Origin: Acetatifactor sp.
GTDB lineage: Bacteria; Bacillota; Clostridia; Lachnospirales; Lachnospiraceae
Assembly (NCBI GenBank): GCA_016303085.1
Contig: JAEDMI010000174.1
Coordinates: 1 to 5,247, forward strand
Length of the DNA: 5,247 bases
Reading direction: 5' to 3'
Made by a program: the position numbers and the translations under genes. The notes beneath the pieces are model-generated. The model was not told the DNA's origin. It searched no databases and saw nothing but the letters and a program-made list of their open reading frames with translations. Shown piece after piece: positions 1 through 5,247 of this stretch. Position 1 is the first letter of the stretch; every line of letters begins with the position of its first letter.

Positions 1-498
1 TTTGTCTCCCCCGTTCCACTCCAAAGGAGTTCCTACCTTCCTTGGCTCATTCTGTCCCTCAAAAATCAGTCTGGTGTCATAGTCTTTAAAGCGCTCTGCC
101 AGCTGGCACCAGACAGCCCGCATTTTTTCGCATGCCGCCTTTTCATTATCATAATATGGATAATTCCAGTCCTCATGATGAAGATTCAGAATTACATAAG
201 CGCCTTTTTTGTATGCGTAATCCACTACCTCCTGCACCCTGTCCAACCAGGAGGGCTCTATCTGAAATTCCGGTCCGGGTCCAAGATGATTTCTCCATGA
301 CACCGGAATTCGCACTAAATTGAATCCGGTTTTCAGTATGGTATCCACCAGCTCCTTTTTAATTACAGGTTTATGCCAGGCAGTCTCAAATTTTTCAGGA
401 GATGCCTCTTTAGGCAGTGCATCATCCGTGGCATCCAACGTATCTCCGATGCTGATACCCACTCTGATATTCTTTACAAACTCCATAGCCGTCGTCAT
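1..498 (-). CDS. GH5 beta-1,4-glycanase, N-terminal part (cut by window edge)
   Basis: This is the first 166 codons of a glycoside hydrolase family 5 enzyme, a retaining endo-beta-1,4-glycanase (cellulase, mannanase or xyloglucanase type). Seen in the sequence: a GDTLDA segment at residues 18-23 (the family normally has GNTLDA), VRIPVSW at 62-68 with the conserved Arg63, NLHHE at 105-109, and FEGQNEPR at 146-153, in which Glu151 should be the acid/base. The nucleophile Glu lies beyond the left edge. The NEPR plus EWNGG pattern recalls subfamily GH5_4, a guess from memory. The start ATG at 498 follows an AGAGGAGG site. The protein begins MTTAMEF with no signal peptide, so I infer a cytoplasmic enzyme acting on imported oligosaccharides. 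It lies 94 bp downstream of the GH130 gene and shows no clear promoter of its own, so it is probably read through from there. Family is confident; substrate is not. Confidence 0.93.
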   Translation of the reverse strand, partial: MTTAMEFVKNIRVGISIGDTLDATDDALPKEASPEKFETAWHKPVIKKELVDTILKTGFNLVRIPVSWRNHLGPGPEFQIEPSWLDRVQEVVDYAYKKGAYVILNLHHEDWNYPYYDNEKAACEKMRAVWCQLAERFKDYDTRLIFEGQNEPRKVGTPLEWNGGDK

Positions 499-505
499 AT
501 TTATT

Positions 506-515
506 TCCTCCTCTT
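506..515 (-). promoter_or_regulatory. Ribosome binding site of the GH5 gene
   Basis: On the minus strand this reads AAGAGGAGGA, a near-perfect Shine-Dalgarno. Eight bases separate GGAGG from the ATG at 498. It fixes the start and so supports the absence of a signal peptide. Confidence 0.85.
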
Positions 516-533
516 TCAAATCCGGACCAGACG

Positions 534-573
534 AAAAGGGCTGTTGCAAATGTAACCATATTTACAACAGCCC
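534..573 (-). terminator. Hairpin between GH130 and GH5 genes (terminator or attenuator)
   Basis: The arms GGGCTGTTG (538-546) and CAACAGCCC (565-573) are perfectly complementary over 9 bp. An inner AAAT/ATTT pairing extends the stem. As minus-strand RNA the base between the two stem parts forms a U-G wobble, while in plus-strand RNA it is a C/A mismatch, so the structure folds better in the direction of the genes. The tail on the minus strand is TTTTCG, a short U tract. It begins about 20 bases after the GH130 stop. With no promoter visible before the GH5 gene, partial termination or processing that lowers GH5 expression relative to GH130 is more likely than complete termination. In the plus direction the hairpin is followed by a better T tract (TTTTTATTT), but no plus-strand gene needs it. 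Confidence 0.7.
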
Positions 574-592
574 TGCTTTTTATTTGGCAGAA

Positions 593-1615
593 TTATCTCT
601 TTCCGATTTCTCTGTCAGTGTCGTTTGTCACACTGTGCTCCTTGATGTAAGCCACAATTTCGTCCAACTTTGTGAATGCCAGACCTACATAGCTGTCTGC
701 ACAGCCATAATAGATGGCAATCTTTCCGCTCTCGGAATCGTGAATGGTTGCACAAGGGAAGGTAACGTTGGGAACAAAACCTCTCTCCTCATACCACTCC
801 TCGGGAGTCAGCAGGAAGTTCTCACAGCGGTACAGTACTTTGGAGGGATTCTCCAAATCCAGGATGGCACCTCCGATGGAATATACATAACCGTTGCAGG
901 TTCCGCTTACGCCGTGGTAGAACAGAAGCCAGCCCTCATTTGTTTCGATGGGCGCAGCGCCGCCGCCGATCTTCAAGGACTCCCACCACTCGTTTCCGCG
1001 GCTCATCACATGTCTGTGTTTGCCCCAGTAAACAAGGTCGGGACTCTCACTGATAAAGATGTCTCCGAAGGGGGTGTGTCCCGAATCGGAAGGACGGCTC
1101 AGCAGCATGAAGTTTCCGTTTATCTTTCTGGGGAACAGCACTGCGTTTCTGTTGAAAGGCAGGAACGGGTTCTCCAGTCTGGTAAAGGTCTTGAAATCTG
1201 TGGTCTTTGCCATACCGATGGCTGCGCCGTAGAAATCCTGACACCAAATAACGTAATAGGTATCTTCCACCTTCACCAGACGGGGATCATACGCATAATA
1301 AGGCATAAAGTCATTACCGTCCTCGTCCTTGAAAGGAATTGGCTTAGGATCGAACTCCCAGTGAATGGCATCCTCACTTCTGCCAAGATAGATATAAGGG
1401 ATACCGTTGGTCTGTTCTCCGCGGAACACACCGATAAACTTTCCCTCATAGGGCATAACGGCACTGTTAAAAATACGCGCCACACCCTCAATGGGATTGC
1501 GTCCGATAATGGGATTTTCATTGTATCTCCAAATGGGAGCTCCCTTCAAACCTTCCGGCTTTTCCTGCCAGGGTACATTTTTCACCGCAGGTGAAATCAT
1601 TTTTATTTCGCTCAT
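593..1615 (-). CDS. GH130 beta-mannoside phosphorylase (probably mannooligosaccharide phosphorylase)
   Basis: A glycoside phosphorylase of family GH130. It uses inorganic phosphate to split beta-mannosides, releasing alpha-mannose 1-phosphate, in the cytoplasm. Seen in the 340-aa product: FRGEQ at 64-68; YDPR at 109-112, where Asp110 is the expected general acid; and a likely phosphate-binding set of Arg156 (NRNAV), Arg174 (LLSRPSD), Lys215 (LKIGGGAAP) and His234 (FYHG). These are spaced as I recall for characterised GH130_2 enzymes. The length (about 340 aa) fits GH130_2 (beta-1,4-mannooligosaccharide phosphorylase) better than the longer GH130_1 mannosylglucose phosphorylases. I chose the ATG at 1615 because an AAAGGAGG site stands 5 bases before it. 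A TTG 12 codons upstream is in frame but its leader contains that same site. No signal peptide. It has its own promoter just upstream. Exact linkage specificity (beta-1,4 versus beta-1,2, or N-glycan core) is inference. Confidence 0.93.
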   Translation of the reverse strand: MSEIKMISPAVKNVPWQEKPEGLKGAPIWRYNENPIIGRNPIEGVARIFNSAVMPYEGKFIGVFRGEQTNGIPYIYLGRSEDAIHWEFDPKPIPFKDEDGNDFMPYYAYDPRLVKVEDTYYVIWCQDFYGAAIGMAKTTDFKTFTRLENPFLPFNRNAVLFPRKINGNFMLLSRPSDSGHTPFGDIFISESPDLVYWGKHRHVMSRGNEWWESLKIGGGAAPIETNEGWLLFYHGVSGTCNGYVYSIGGAILDLENPSKVLYRCENFLLTPEEWYEERGFVPNVTFPCATIHDSESGKIAIYYGCADSYVGLAFTKLDEIVAYIKEHSVTNDTDREIGKR

Positions 1616-1620
1616 AGTAA

Positions 1621-1628
1621 CCTCCTTT
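1621..1628 (-). promoter_or_regulatory. Ribosome binding site of the GH130 gene
   Basis: Reads AAAGGAGG on the minus strand, 5 bases before the ATG at 1615. It decides against the in-frame upstream start at 1651. Confidence 0.88.
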
Positions 1629-1630
1629 AG

Positions 1631-1642
1631 GCTAATTTTAGC
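1631..1642 (-). promoter_or_regulatory. Small inverted repeat in the GH130 leader, possible operator
   Basis: GCTAA-TT-TTAGC: 5-bp perfect arms with a 2-bp centre, lying between the -10 box and the ribosome site. A repressor bound here would sit just after the transcription start. The first nine bases (GCTAATTTT) also occur in the control region of the GH36 gene at 5045-5053. Both regions are very A/T-rich, so chance is a real alternative. Which protein binds, if any, is unknown. Confidence 0.35.
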
Positions 1643-1655
1643 TTTCAACAACTTA

Positions 1656-1684
1656 ATTATAAGCCATTAATATTGTTTTTGCAA
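1656..1684 (-). promoter_or_regulatory. Sigma-A-type promoter for the GH130 (and GH5) genes
   Basis: On the minus strand: TTGCAA (-35, 1679-1684), a 17-bp spacer, then a perfect TATAAT (-10, 1656-1661). Initiation is predicted near 1649, giving a leader of about 34 bases. The promoter lies in the 86-bp gap between the LacI-family gene and GH130, so GH130 can be expressed independently of the upstream pair. No terminator is evident after the LacI-family gene, so read-through may add to it. Confidence 0.75.
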
Positions 1685-1701
1685 GTTAAAAATACTTCAT
1701 T

Positions 1702-2727
1702 TTATAAATTTACTTTTTTTACACTTTCCTTAATTACCAAACGTCCCTCGACCACATATGTTCCATACCTACAGGGCTCTTTTCCCATCCGTTTCACGAG
1801 AATTTTCACTGCCTGTTTTGCCATAGCAACCTGGTCAACCTCATAGGTAGTAATTTTTACATCGCAGATTCCCGGATAGATATAGTTGTCAAAGCCTGCC
1901 ACGGAAATGTCCTCCGGGACACGATAACCGTTAGCCTTCAGCTTCTGTATCAGCTTACCTGCCGTCAGGTCACAGTTGCAGAAGAATGCCGTGGGCATTT
2001 CTGCCGGGAGTTTCAATAACTCATCCTCTATATAGCCGCTTTCAATATTTCGGTCATTCAACTGCCAATCTTTTCGGGGTTGAATTCCGCGCTCTATCAA
2101 TGCCTTTACATAACCGAAGTACCGATCCGTGATGGAACTGGTAGCCAGCAACGTACCCACATATGCAATTCTTGTATGCCCCTGATCCAGCAGATAGTTA
2201 GTCAGATAATAAGCTCCGTAATAACTGTCGGATACCACCGCATCCGTACTCTGTTCCTCGTCAGTAAAATCCATGTACACCACGGGTACAGAACCGGTAG
2301 CTCTCAGCATCTTCAAAAAACGGGATGATAACTTGCCTATTACAATGACCCCGTGAACCTTCTGTTCCTTTAAAAGTTTGGGCAGCTCCAGCTGCTCCTC
2401 CATTCTGGGGTTTATCACCTCCAACAAAGTAAAGCATTCATAGGACAGCGCACAGGTGGAAACCTGTTGATACATCTGCCAGTAGAAAGAATCATACTTG
2501 TCCAGATAACTCTCCTGTATCAGAACACCTATGTTATAGCTCTGTCTTCTTATATTTTCCCTTCGCGCCGCCGAGGGCTGTTTATATCCCAGTTCATCCG
2601 CCAGCTTCTGAATTTTTTCTCTCATTTCTTCACTGACACCCTTTTGACCGGAAAGAGCCTTTGACACCGTCACCGTGCTCACGCCCACCTTTTCGGCAAT
2701 ATCTGCCAGCTTTACCGCTTTTGCCAT
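1702..2727 (-). CDS. LacI-family transcriptional repressor
   Basis: A 341-aa sugar-responsive DNA-binding regulator of the LacI/GalR family. The N-terminal helix-turn-helix (residues 7-27: LADIAEKVGVSTVTVSKALSG) is a textbook match. A linker follows (SAARREN, 52-58), then a periplasmic-binding-protein-like sensor domain from NIGVLI at 65-70 onward. Sensor hallmarks include DSYYGAYYLTNYLLDQGHTR, YVGTL, the Arg of ITDRYFGY, and VAGFDN near the C-terminal third. In the linker the leucine that family members insert into the minor groove appears to be Glu57. I prefer the ATG at 2727, with AGAGGAG about 8-9 bases upstream, over the in-frame GTG at 2733, which would be too close to that site. It starts 26 bp after the GH36 stop and is very likely co-transcribed with it, so it may repress its own transcript. 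The effector is unknown; a galactose- or mannose-containing sugar fits the context. Confidence 0.93.
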   Translation of the reverse strand: MAKAVKLADIAEKVGVSTVTVSKALSGQKGVSEEMREKIQKLADELGYKQPSAARRENIRRQSYNIGVLIQESYLDKYDSFYWQMYQQVSTCALSYECFTLLEVINPRMEEQLELPKLLKEQKVHGVIVIGKLSSRFLKMLRATGSVPVVYMDFTDEEQSTDAVVSDSYYGAYYLTNYLLDQGHTRIAYVGTLLATSSITDRYFGYVKALIERGIQPRKDWQLNDRNIESGYIEDELLKLPAEMPTAFFCNCDLTAGKLIQKLKANGYRVPEDISVAGFDNYIYPGICDVKITTYEVDQVAMAKQAVKILVKRMGKEPCRYGTYVVEGRLVIKESVKKVNL

Positions 2728-2734
2728 AGTCACG

Positions 2735-2743
2735 TCTCCTCTT
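2735..2743 (-). promoter_or_regulatory. Ribosome binding site of the LacI-family gene
   Basis: AAGAGGAGA on the minus strand. Spacing of about 8 bases to the ATG at 2727, but only about 2 bases to the GTG at 2733, favours the ATG. It lies inside the 26-bp gap after the GH36 stop codon. Confidence 0.8.
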
Positions 2744-2753
2744 CTCGTTATCC

Positions 2754-4949
2754 TTATTCCTGTACTTCCGTCAGATGAATCAGCTTAGACTGAAAATCTC
2801 CCCACATTCCCTGTACCGGGATTCCTGCATTCATCAAGGTATCGCCGTAAAGCACGACACCTGTCTCCTCATTTCTGTATCTCATCCCCGGATTCAGTCC
2901 TGCAGGCTTTATTATTCTGCTGTGATAATTGGGACGATTCAACACTTGTACATAGGTGATAAGTGCTTCCTTTTTATCCTTTGAGACAACCTCATAGCAG
3001 TCGTAAAAATGATTCTCCCTATAGGAAGCAATGCGGTAGTAATCTCCGTTTCTCACCAAATCATTATATTTGTGGTACATTGCCACCTGCTCCGGAATCC
3101 GGTTGCGCTCCTCCTCCGGGATTTTTGTGATATCCAGCTCATATCCGAAGGTGCCTGCCAGAGCCACATTTCCTCTGGTAGAGAATGGGGTGCTTCTTCC
3201 CACGGTATGATTGGGGCAGTCCGACACATGGGCTCCCATGGTGGAAAGAGGATAGATAAGCGCCGTTCCCTCCTGAATTACAAGCCGTTCAATGGCATCC
3301 GTGTCATCGGAACACCATATCTGCGGACTGTAGTAAAGCATTCCGGGATCAAATCTCGCCCCTCCGCCTGAACAGTTTTCCAAAAGCAGATTCGGGAATT
3401 CTTTGGTCAGTCTCTCCTGCAGTTCATAAACTGCAAGCACATATCTGTGGCTCAGTTCTCCCTGATTCTCTCTTCCCAGGTATACGCTTCCCAAATCCGT
3501 GAGCTGACGGTTCATATCCCACTTCACGTACTCAATATTGGCACTGTGCAGAATATCTGAAACCGCTTTGTAGACATATTCCAACACCTCACGTCTGGTC
3601 AGATCAAGCACATACTGATTTCTGGAACGGCAGGGAATACGTCCCTCTATGGCAATGGCCCAGTCCGGATGTGCCCGATACAAATCGGAATCGGGCGAAA
3701 TCATCTCCGGCTCAAACCAGATACCAAACTTCAGTCCGATTTTGTTCACCTCGTCCACCAGATATTTCAAACCGCCGGGCAGCTTCTCTTCGTTTACCGT
3801 CCAATCTCCCAGACTTGTATTATCATCATTCCTGTAGCCAAACCAGCCGTCGTCCATAACAAGCATTTCGATTCCTGCTTTTTTTGCCTCCCGGGCAATG
3901 GACAGCAGTTTTTCCGTATCAAAATTGAAATAGGTTGCCTCCCAGTTGTTAATCAGAACCGGTCTCTTCTTGTCTTTATAAGGACTGCGAATCAGATGAT
4001 TTCTGTACAAATCGTGGAGCGTTCTCGTCATACCGCCCAGTCCTTCCCCGGAATATACCAAAATCACCTCCGGTGCGTCAAAGCGCTCTCCGGGCTTTAC
4101 CTCATAACAAAAATTCTTGGGATGAATTCCCATCTGTACCCGCAGGCTGTCAAACTGAGTCTTCTCCACCTGCGCCAAAAAATTACCGGAATAGACAAAA
4201 TGAAATCCGTACACATTCCCGCTTTCCTGTGTGGCTTTCTCAGACACCAGAGCCATAAAGGGATGCTCCTGATGAGAGGATTCTCCCTTGGTGGACCCCA
4301 CGCTCTGCTTTCCGTACCCAATCTCACGGTAATCCATGTGTCGCTCTCTCGCCCAGGAGCCGTGCAGCGTCAATAATTTATAATCCTCCTGGTCCATATC
4401 AACGCTTGCCGACATGATTCTGGTCAGAAAAAAGCTTTTTTCGGAATTGTTCTTTACAGACACGCTTCTTGCAACAATATCCGCATCGGCAAAAATGCTG
4501 TAGCGCAGAGTAATCTCCATGCCAAGACATTTATCCTCTGCATCAATCTCCAGAGTCATGCACTCCTCCTCTTTGCCGAAAGTTGCAGGCATTCCCGGGA
4601 GACCTGGTTTCCCATTAAAAATCCTATGTTCCTTGTATACAAGTTCAACTGCGTTATGTCCCTGCGCATCCAGAACCTCTATTGCACTCTCTCTGTAATC
4701 CCCCGTATTACATCCGGGAAATTCCATGGGAAAAGCATCAAAAAAGGAGCTTCTGTCCCTGTTGTTTCTGGATGGTACAAACGGATTTTCTTCCGTGCGC
4801 ATCAGATATGCTGCATTGATATCGCTGATTTTTTTACCGTAATAGGCATGGCCGATAAATTTTTCATCGTCTGCCAAAGCAATCACATAACTTGTTTTTT
4901 CTGTATCCAGCTTAAATATCCCGGATTCCTCATGATAGATGATATTCAT
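2754..4949 (-). CDS. GH36 alpha-galactosidase
   Basis: Retaining alpha-galactosidase, removing terminal alpha-1,6-galactose from raffinose-type sugars or galactomannan oligosaccharides. The 731-aa product has the full GH36 plan: an N-terminal beta-sandwich (about 1-325), a TIM barrel (about 330-640) and a C-terminal beta-domain. Visible active-site motifs: NNWEATYF with Trp336; MDDGW with Asp366 and Asp367; FGIWFEPEM with Trp411; CRSRNQ with Arg443; YVKWDMNR with Lys476 and nucleophile Asp478; ENCSGGG with Cys526; and CSDDTDA with acid/base Asp548. These numbers coincide with those I remember for Geobacillus AgaA (about 730 aa), so this is a full-length close structural relative. The ATG at 4949 follows CGGAGG by 6 bases. 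An in-frame TTG at 4964 overlaps that site and is rejected. No signal peptide: a cytoplasmic enzyme fed by a transporter. First gene of an operon with the LacI-family gene. Confidence 0.96.
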   Translation of the reverse strand: MNIIYHEESGIFKLDTEKTSYVIALADDEKFIGHAYYGKKISDINAAYLMRTEENPFVPSRNNRDRSSFFDAFPMEFPGCNTGDYRESAIEVLDAQGHNAVELVYKEHRIFNGKPGLPGMPATFGKEEECMTLEIDAEDKCLGMEITLRYSIFADADIVARSVSVKNNSEKSFFLTRIMSASVDMDQEDYKLLTLHGSWARERHMDYREIGYGKQSVGSTKGESSHQEHPFMALVSEKATQESGNVYGFHFVYSGNFLAQVEKTQFDSLRVQMGIHPKNFCYEVKPGERFDAPEVILVYSGEGLGGMTRTLHDLYRNHLIRSPYKDKKRPVLINNWEATYFNFDTEKLLSIAREAKKAGIEMLVMDDGWFGYRNDDNTSLGDWTVNEEKLPGGLKYLVDEVNKIGLKFGIWFEPEMISPDSDLYRAHPDWAIAIEGRIPCRSRNQYVLDLTRREVLEYVYKAVSDILHSANIEYVKWDMNRQLTDLGSVYLGRENQGELSHRYVLAVYELQERLTKEFPNLLLENCSGGGARFDPGMLYYSPQIWCSDDTDAIERLVIQEGTALIYPLSTMGAHVSDCPNHTVGRSTPFSTRGNVALAGTFGYELDITKIPEEERNRIPEQVAMYHKYNDLVRNGDYYRIASYRENHFYDCYEVVSKDKKEALITYVQVLNRPNYHSRIIKPAGLNPGMRYRNEETGVVLYGDTLMNAGIPVQGMWGDFQSKLIHLTEVQE

Positions 4950-4954
4950 TGTAT

Positions 4955-4961
4955 TCCTCCG
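4955..4961 (-). promoter_or_regulatory. Ribosome binding site of the GH36 gene
   Basis: CGGAGGA on the minus strand, with 6 bases between GGAGG and the ATG at 4949. It sets the GH36 start. Its first base is also the last base of the candidate operator at 4961-4974. Confidence 0.88.
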
Positions 4962-4974
4962 CAAATCGTTTTAC
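4961..4974 (-). promoter_or_regulatory. LacI-type operator candidate before GH36
   Basis: GCAAATCGTTTTAC (plus strand) is a pseudo-palindrome centred on CG. The AAA/TTT pairs and the outer G/C are symmetric; two pairs are not. This is the usual form of LacI/GalR-family operators (AAA-n-CG-n-TTT core). It lies about 10-25 bases after the predicted transcription start and abuts the ribosome site. It does not fit the catabolite-control (CcpA) site consensus at the outer positions. The neighbouring LacI-family protein is the natural candidate to bind. Confidence 0.5.
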
Positions 4975-4983
4975 AAAATACTG

Positions 4984-5000
4984 TCATATCTATCATATGA
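4984..5000 (-). repeat. Inverted repeat over the GH36 -10 box
   Basis: TCATAT-CTATC-ATATGA: perfect 6-bp arms and a 5-bp centre. It covers the predicted -10 element and the start point, where a bound repressor would block RNA polymerase. It is A/T-rich, so chance symmetry is possible. It is an alternative to the CG-centred site as the operator. Confidence 0.4.
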
Positions 5001-5020
5001 GAAACACGTATTTTTTTAAA
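4992..5020 (-). promoter_or_regulatory. Candidate promoter for the GH36-LacI operon
   Basis: TTTAAA (5015-5020), a 17-bp spacer, and TATGAT (-10, 4992-4997, 5 of 6 consensus bases) on the minus strand. Initiation is predicted near 4985. The -35 is weak (4 of 6), as for a regulated promoter. An alternative further upstream is TTAACA, 17 bp, TATTAA, with a better -35 and a poorer -10. Confidence 0.5.
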
Positions 5021-5053
5021 TAGATAAAATTAATAAATATATCTGCTAATTTT

Positions 5054-5065
5054 GTTAAATTTAAC
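5054..5065. repeat. Perfect 12-bp palindrome upstream of GH36
   Basis: GTTAAATTTAAC is a perfect palindrome in the A/T-rich control region between the terminator and the GH36 promoter, about 105 bp before the GH36 start. It could be an upstream regulator site. No second copy is seen in this window, and it may be chance in A/T-rich DNA. Confidence 0.4.
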
Positions 5066-5088
5066 TAATGAGAGATTAATTTTTAACA

Positions 5089-5129
5089 AAAAGACCGTTA
5101 GGATAATACTTTAATCCTAACGGTCTTTT
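5089..5129 (-). terminator. Strong intrinsic terminator of the upstream gene
   Basis: Perfect 16-bp stem: AAAAGACCGTTAGGAT (5089-5104) and its complement (5114-5129), with a 9-base loop. On the minus strand it is followed by TTTTTGTT and begins 14 bases after the upstream gene's stop codon. A T-rich tail on the plus side (TTTTCTTC) would let it work in both directions. It separates the GH36 operon from the gene to its right. Confidence 0.92.
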
Positions 5130-5143
5130 CTTCATTCAGCTTT

Positions 5144-5247
5144 TTATGCAAGCATCATGCGGTCATTTGCGAACTCGCTTCCGCTTGCCTCTTCAAATTT
5201 ACGCAGCAGATCCGATACTGACAGATTCTTTTTTTCTTCGCCTGCCA
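5144..5247 (-). CDS. 3' end of an unrecognised gene
   Basis: An open frame enters from the right edge and ends at TAA (5144-5146), giving 33 complete codons. The tail reads AGEEKKNLSVSDLLRKF followed by EEASGSEFANDRMMLA. It is charged and probably helical, with no motif I can assign. That it is a real gene is supported by the position of the strong terminator immediately after the stop codon and by the shared direction with its neighbours. Function unknown; the terminator suggests it is a separate transcription unit from the sugar genes. Confidence 0.7.
   Translation of the reverse strand, partial: AGEEKKNLSVSDLLRKFEEASGSEFANDRMMLA

Noticed and set aside
320..1594. Long plus-strand open frame (424 codons) opposite GH130 and the start of GH5
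   Set aside because: It lies antisense to a gene with clear family motifs, crosses the GH130-GH5 hairpin, and its translation has no recognisable domain. It looks like a shadow caused by codon bias in the real gene.
1616..1701. Terminator after the LacI-family gene
   Set aside because: Only weak A/T pairings are present, with no G/C stem. Read-through into GH130 cannot be excluded.
3669..4376. Plus-strand open frame (235 codons) inside the GH36 gene
   Set aside because: Antisense to the conserved middle of GH36, no convincing ribosome site, and no recognisable protein features.
4961..4974. Catabolite-repression (CcpA/cre) site
   Set aside because: The CG-centred core looks similar, but the outer TG and CA bases of the cre consensus are missing on both strands. 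A LacI-type operator is the better description.
4626..5000. Plus-strand open frame covering the GH36 5' end and promoter
   Set aside because: It overlaps a well-supported start and control region on the other strand; its translation looks like random hydrophobic sequence.
4950..5088. Riboswitch or leader RNA before GH36
   Set aside because: The predicted leader is only about 35 bases, and no conserved aptamer-like structure is visible. The rest is A/T-rich promoter DNA.

Overview
The window is a carbohydrate-utilisation segment from a low-GC Gram-positive bacterium. Gut or rumen Lachnospiraceae (Roseburia/Butyrivibrio-like) is my best guess, from the strong AGGAGG ribosome sites, A/T-rich promoters and the enzyme families present. 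Every gene I accept lies on the minus strand, so transcription runs from the right end of the window to the left. I see no mobile element, tRNA, rRNA or CRISPR.

Layout in transcription order: (1) the last 33 codons of an unrecognised gene (5144-5247); (2) a long intrinsic terminator (5089-5129); (3) a 139-bp A/T-rich control region with a candidate promoter and several inverted repeats (4950-5088); (4) a GH36 alpha-galactosidase (2754-4949), 731 aa, all catalytic motifs intact; (5) 26 bp further on, a LacI-family repressor (1702-2727); (6) a short intergenic region with a good sigma-A-type promoter (TTGCAA-17-TATAAT) and a small inverted repeat; (7) a GH130 beta-mannoside phosphorylase (593-1615), 340 aa; (8) a hairpin (538-573) that may attenuate or terminate transcription; (9) the first 166 codons of a GH5 beta-glycanase (1-498), cut by the left edge of the window. 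No stretch longer than 300 bp lacks a gene.

Taken together the genes suggest cytoplasmic breakdown of imported oligosaccharides from a galactose-decorated beta-mannan or glucomannan. GH36 would strip alpha-1,6-galactose, GH5 would cut the beta-1,4 backbone, and GH130 would phosphorolyse beta-mannosides to mannose 1-phosphate, saving ATP. The LacI protein would sense a released sugar and repress both transcription units. None of the enzymes with a visible N-terminus has a signal peptide, so a sugar transporter must lie outside the window. The families are secure from sequence motifs; the precise substrate is inference. This is a recognisable type of locus and not an obviously new system. The less ordinary points are a GH5 with no signal peptide next to GH130, the inter-gene hairpin, and candidate operators at both promoters.
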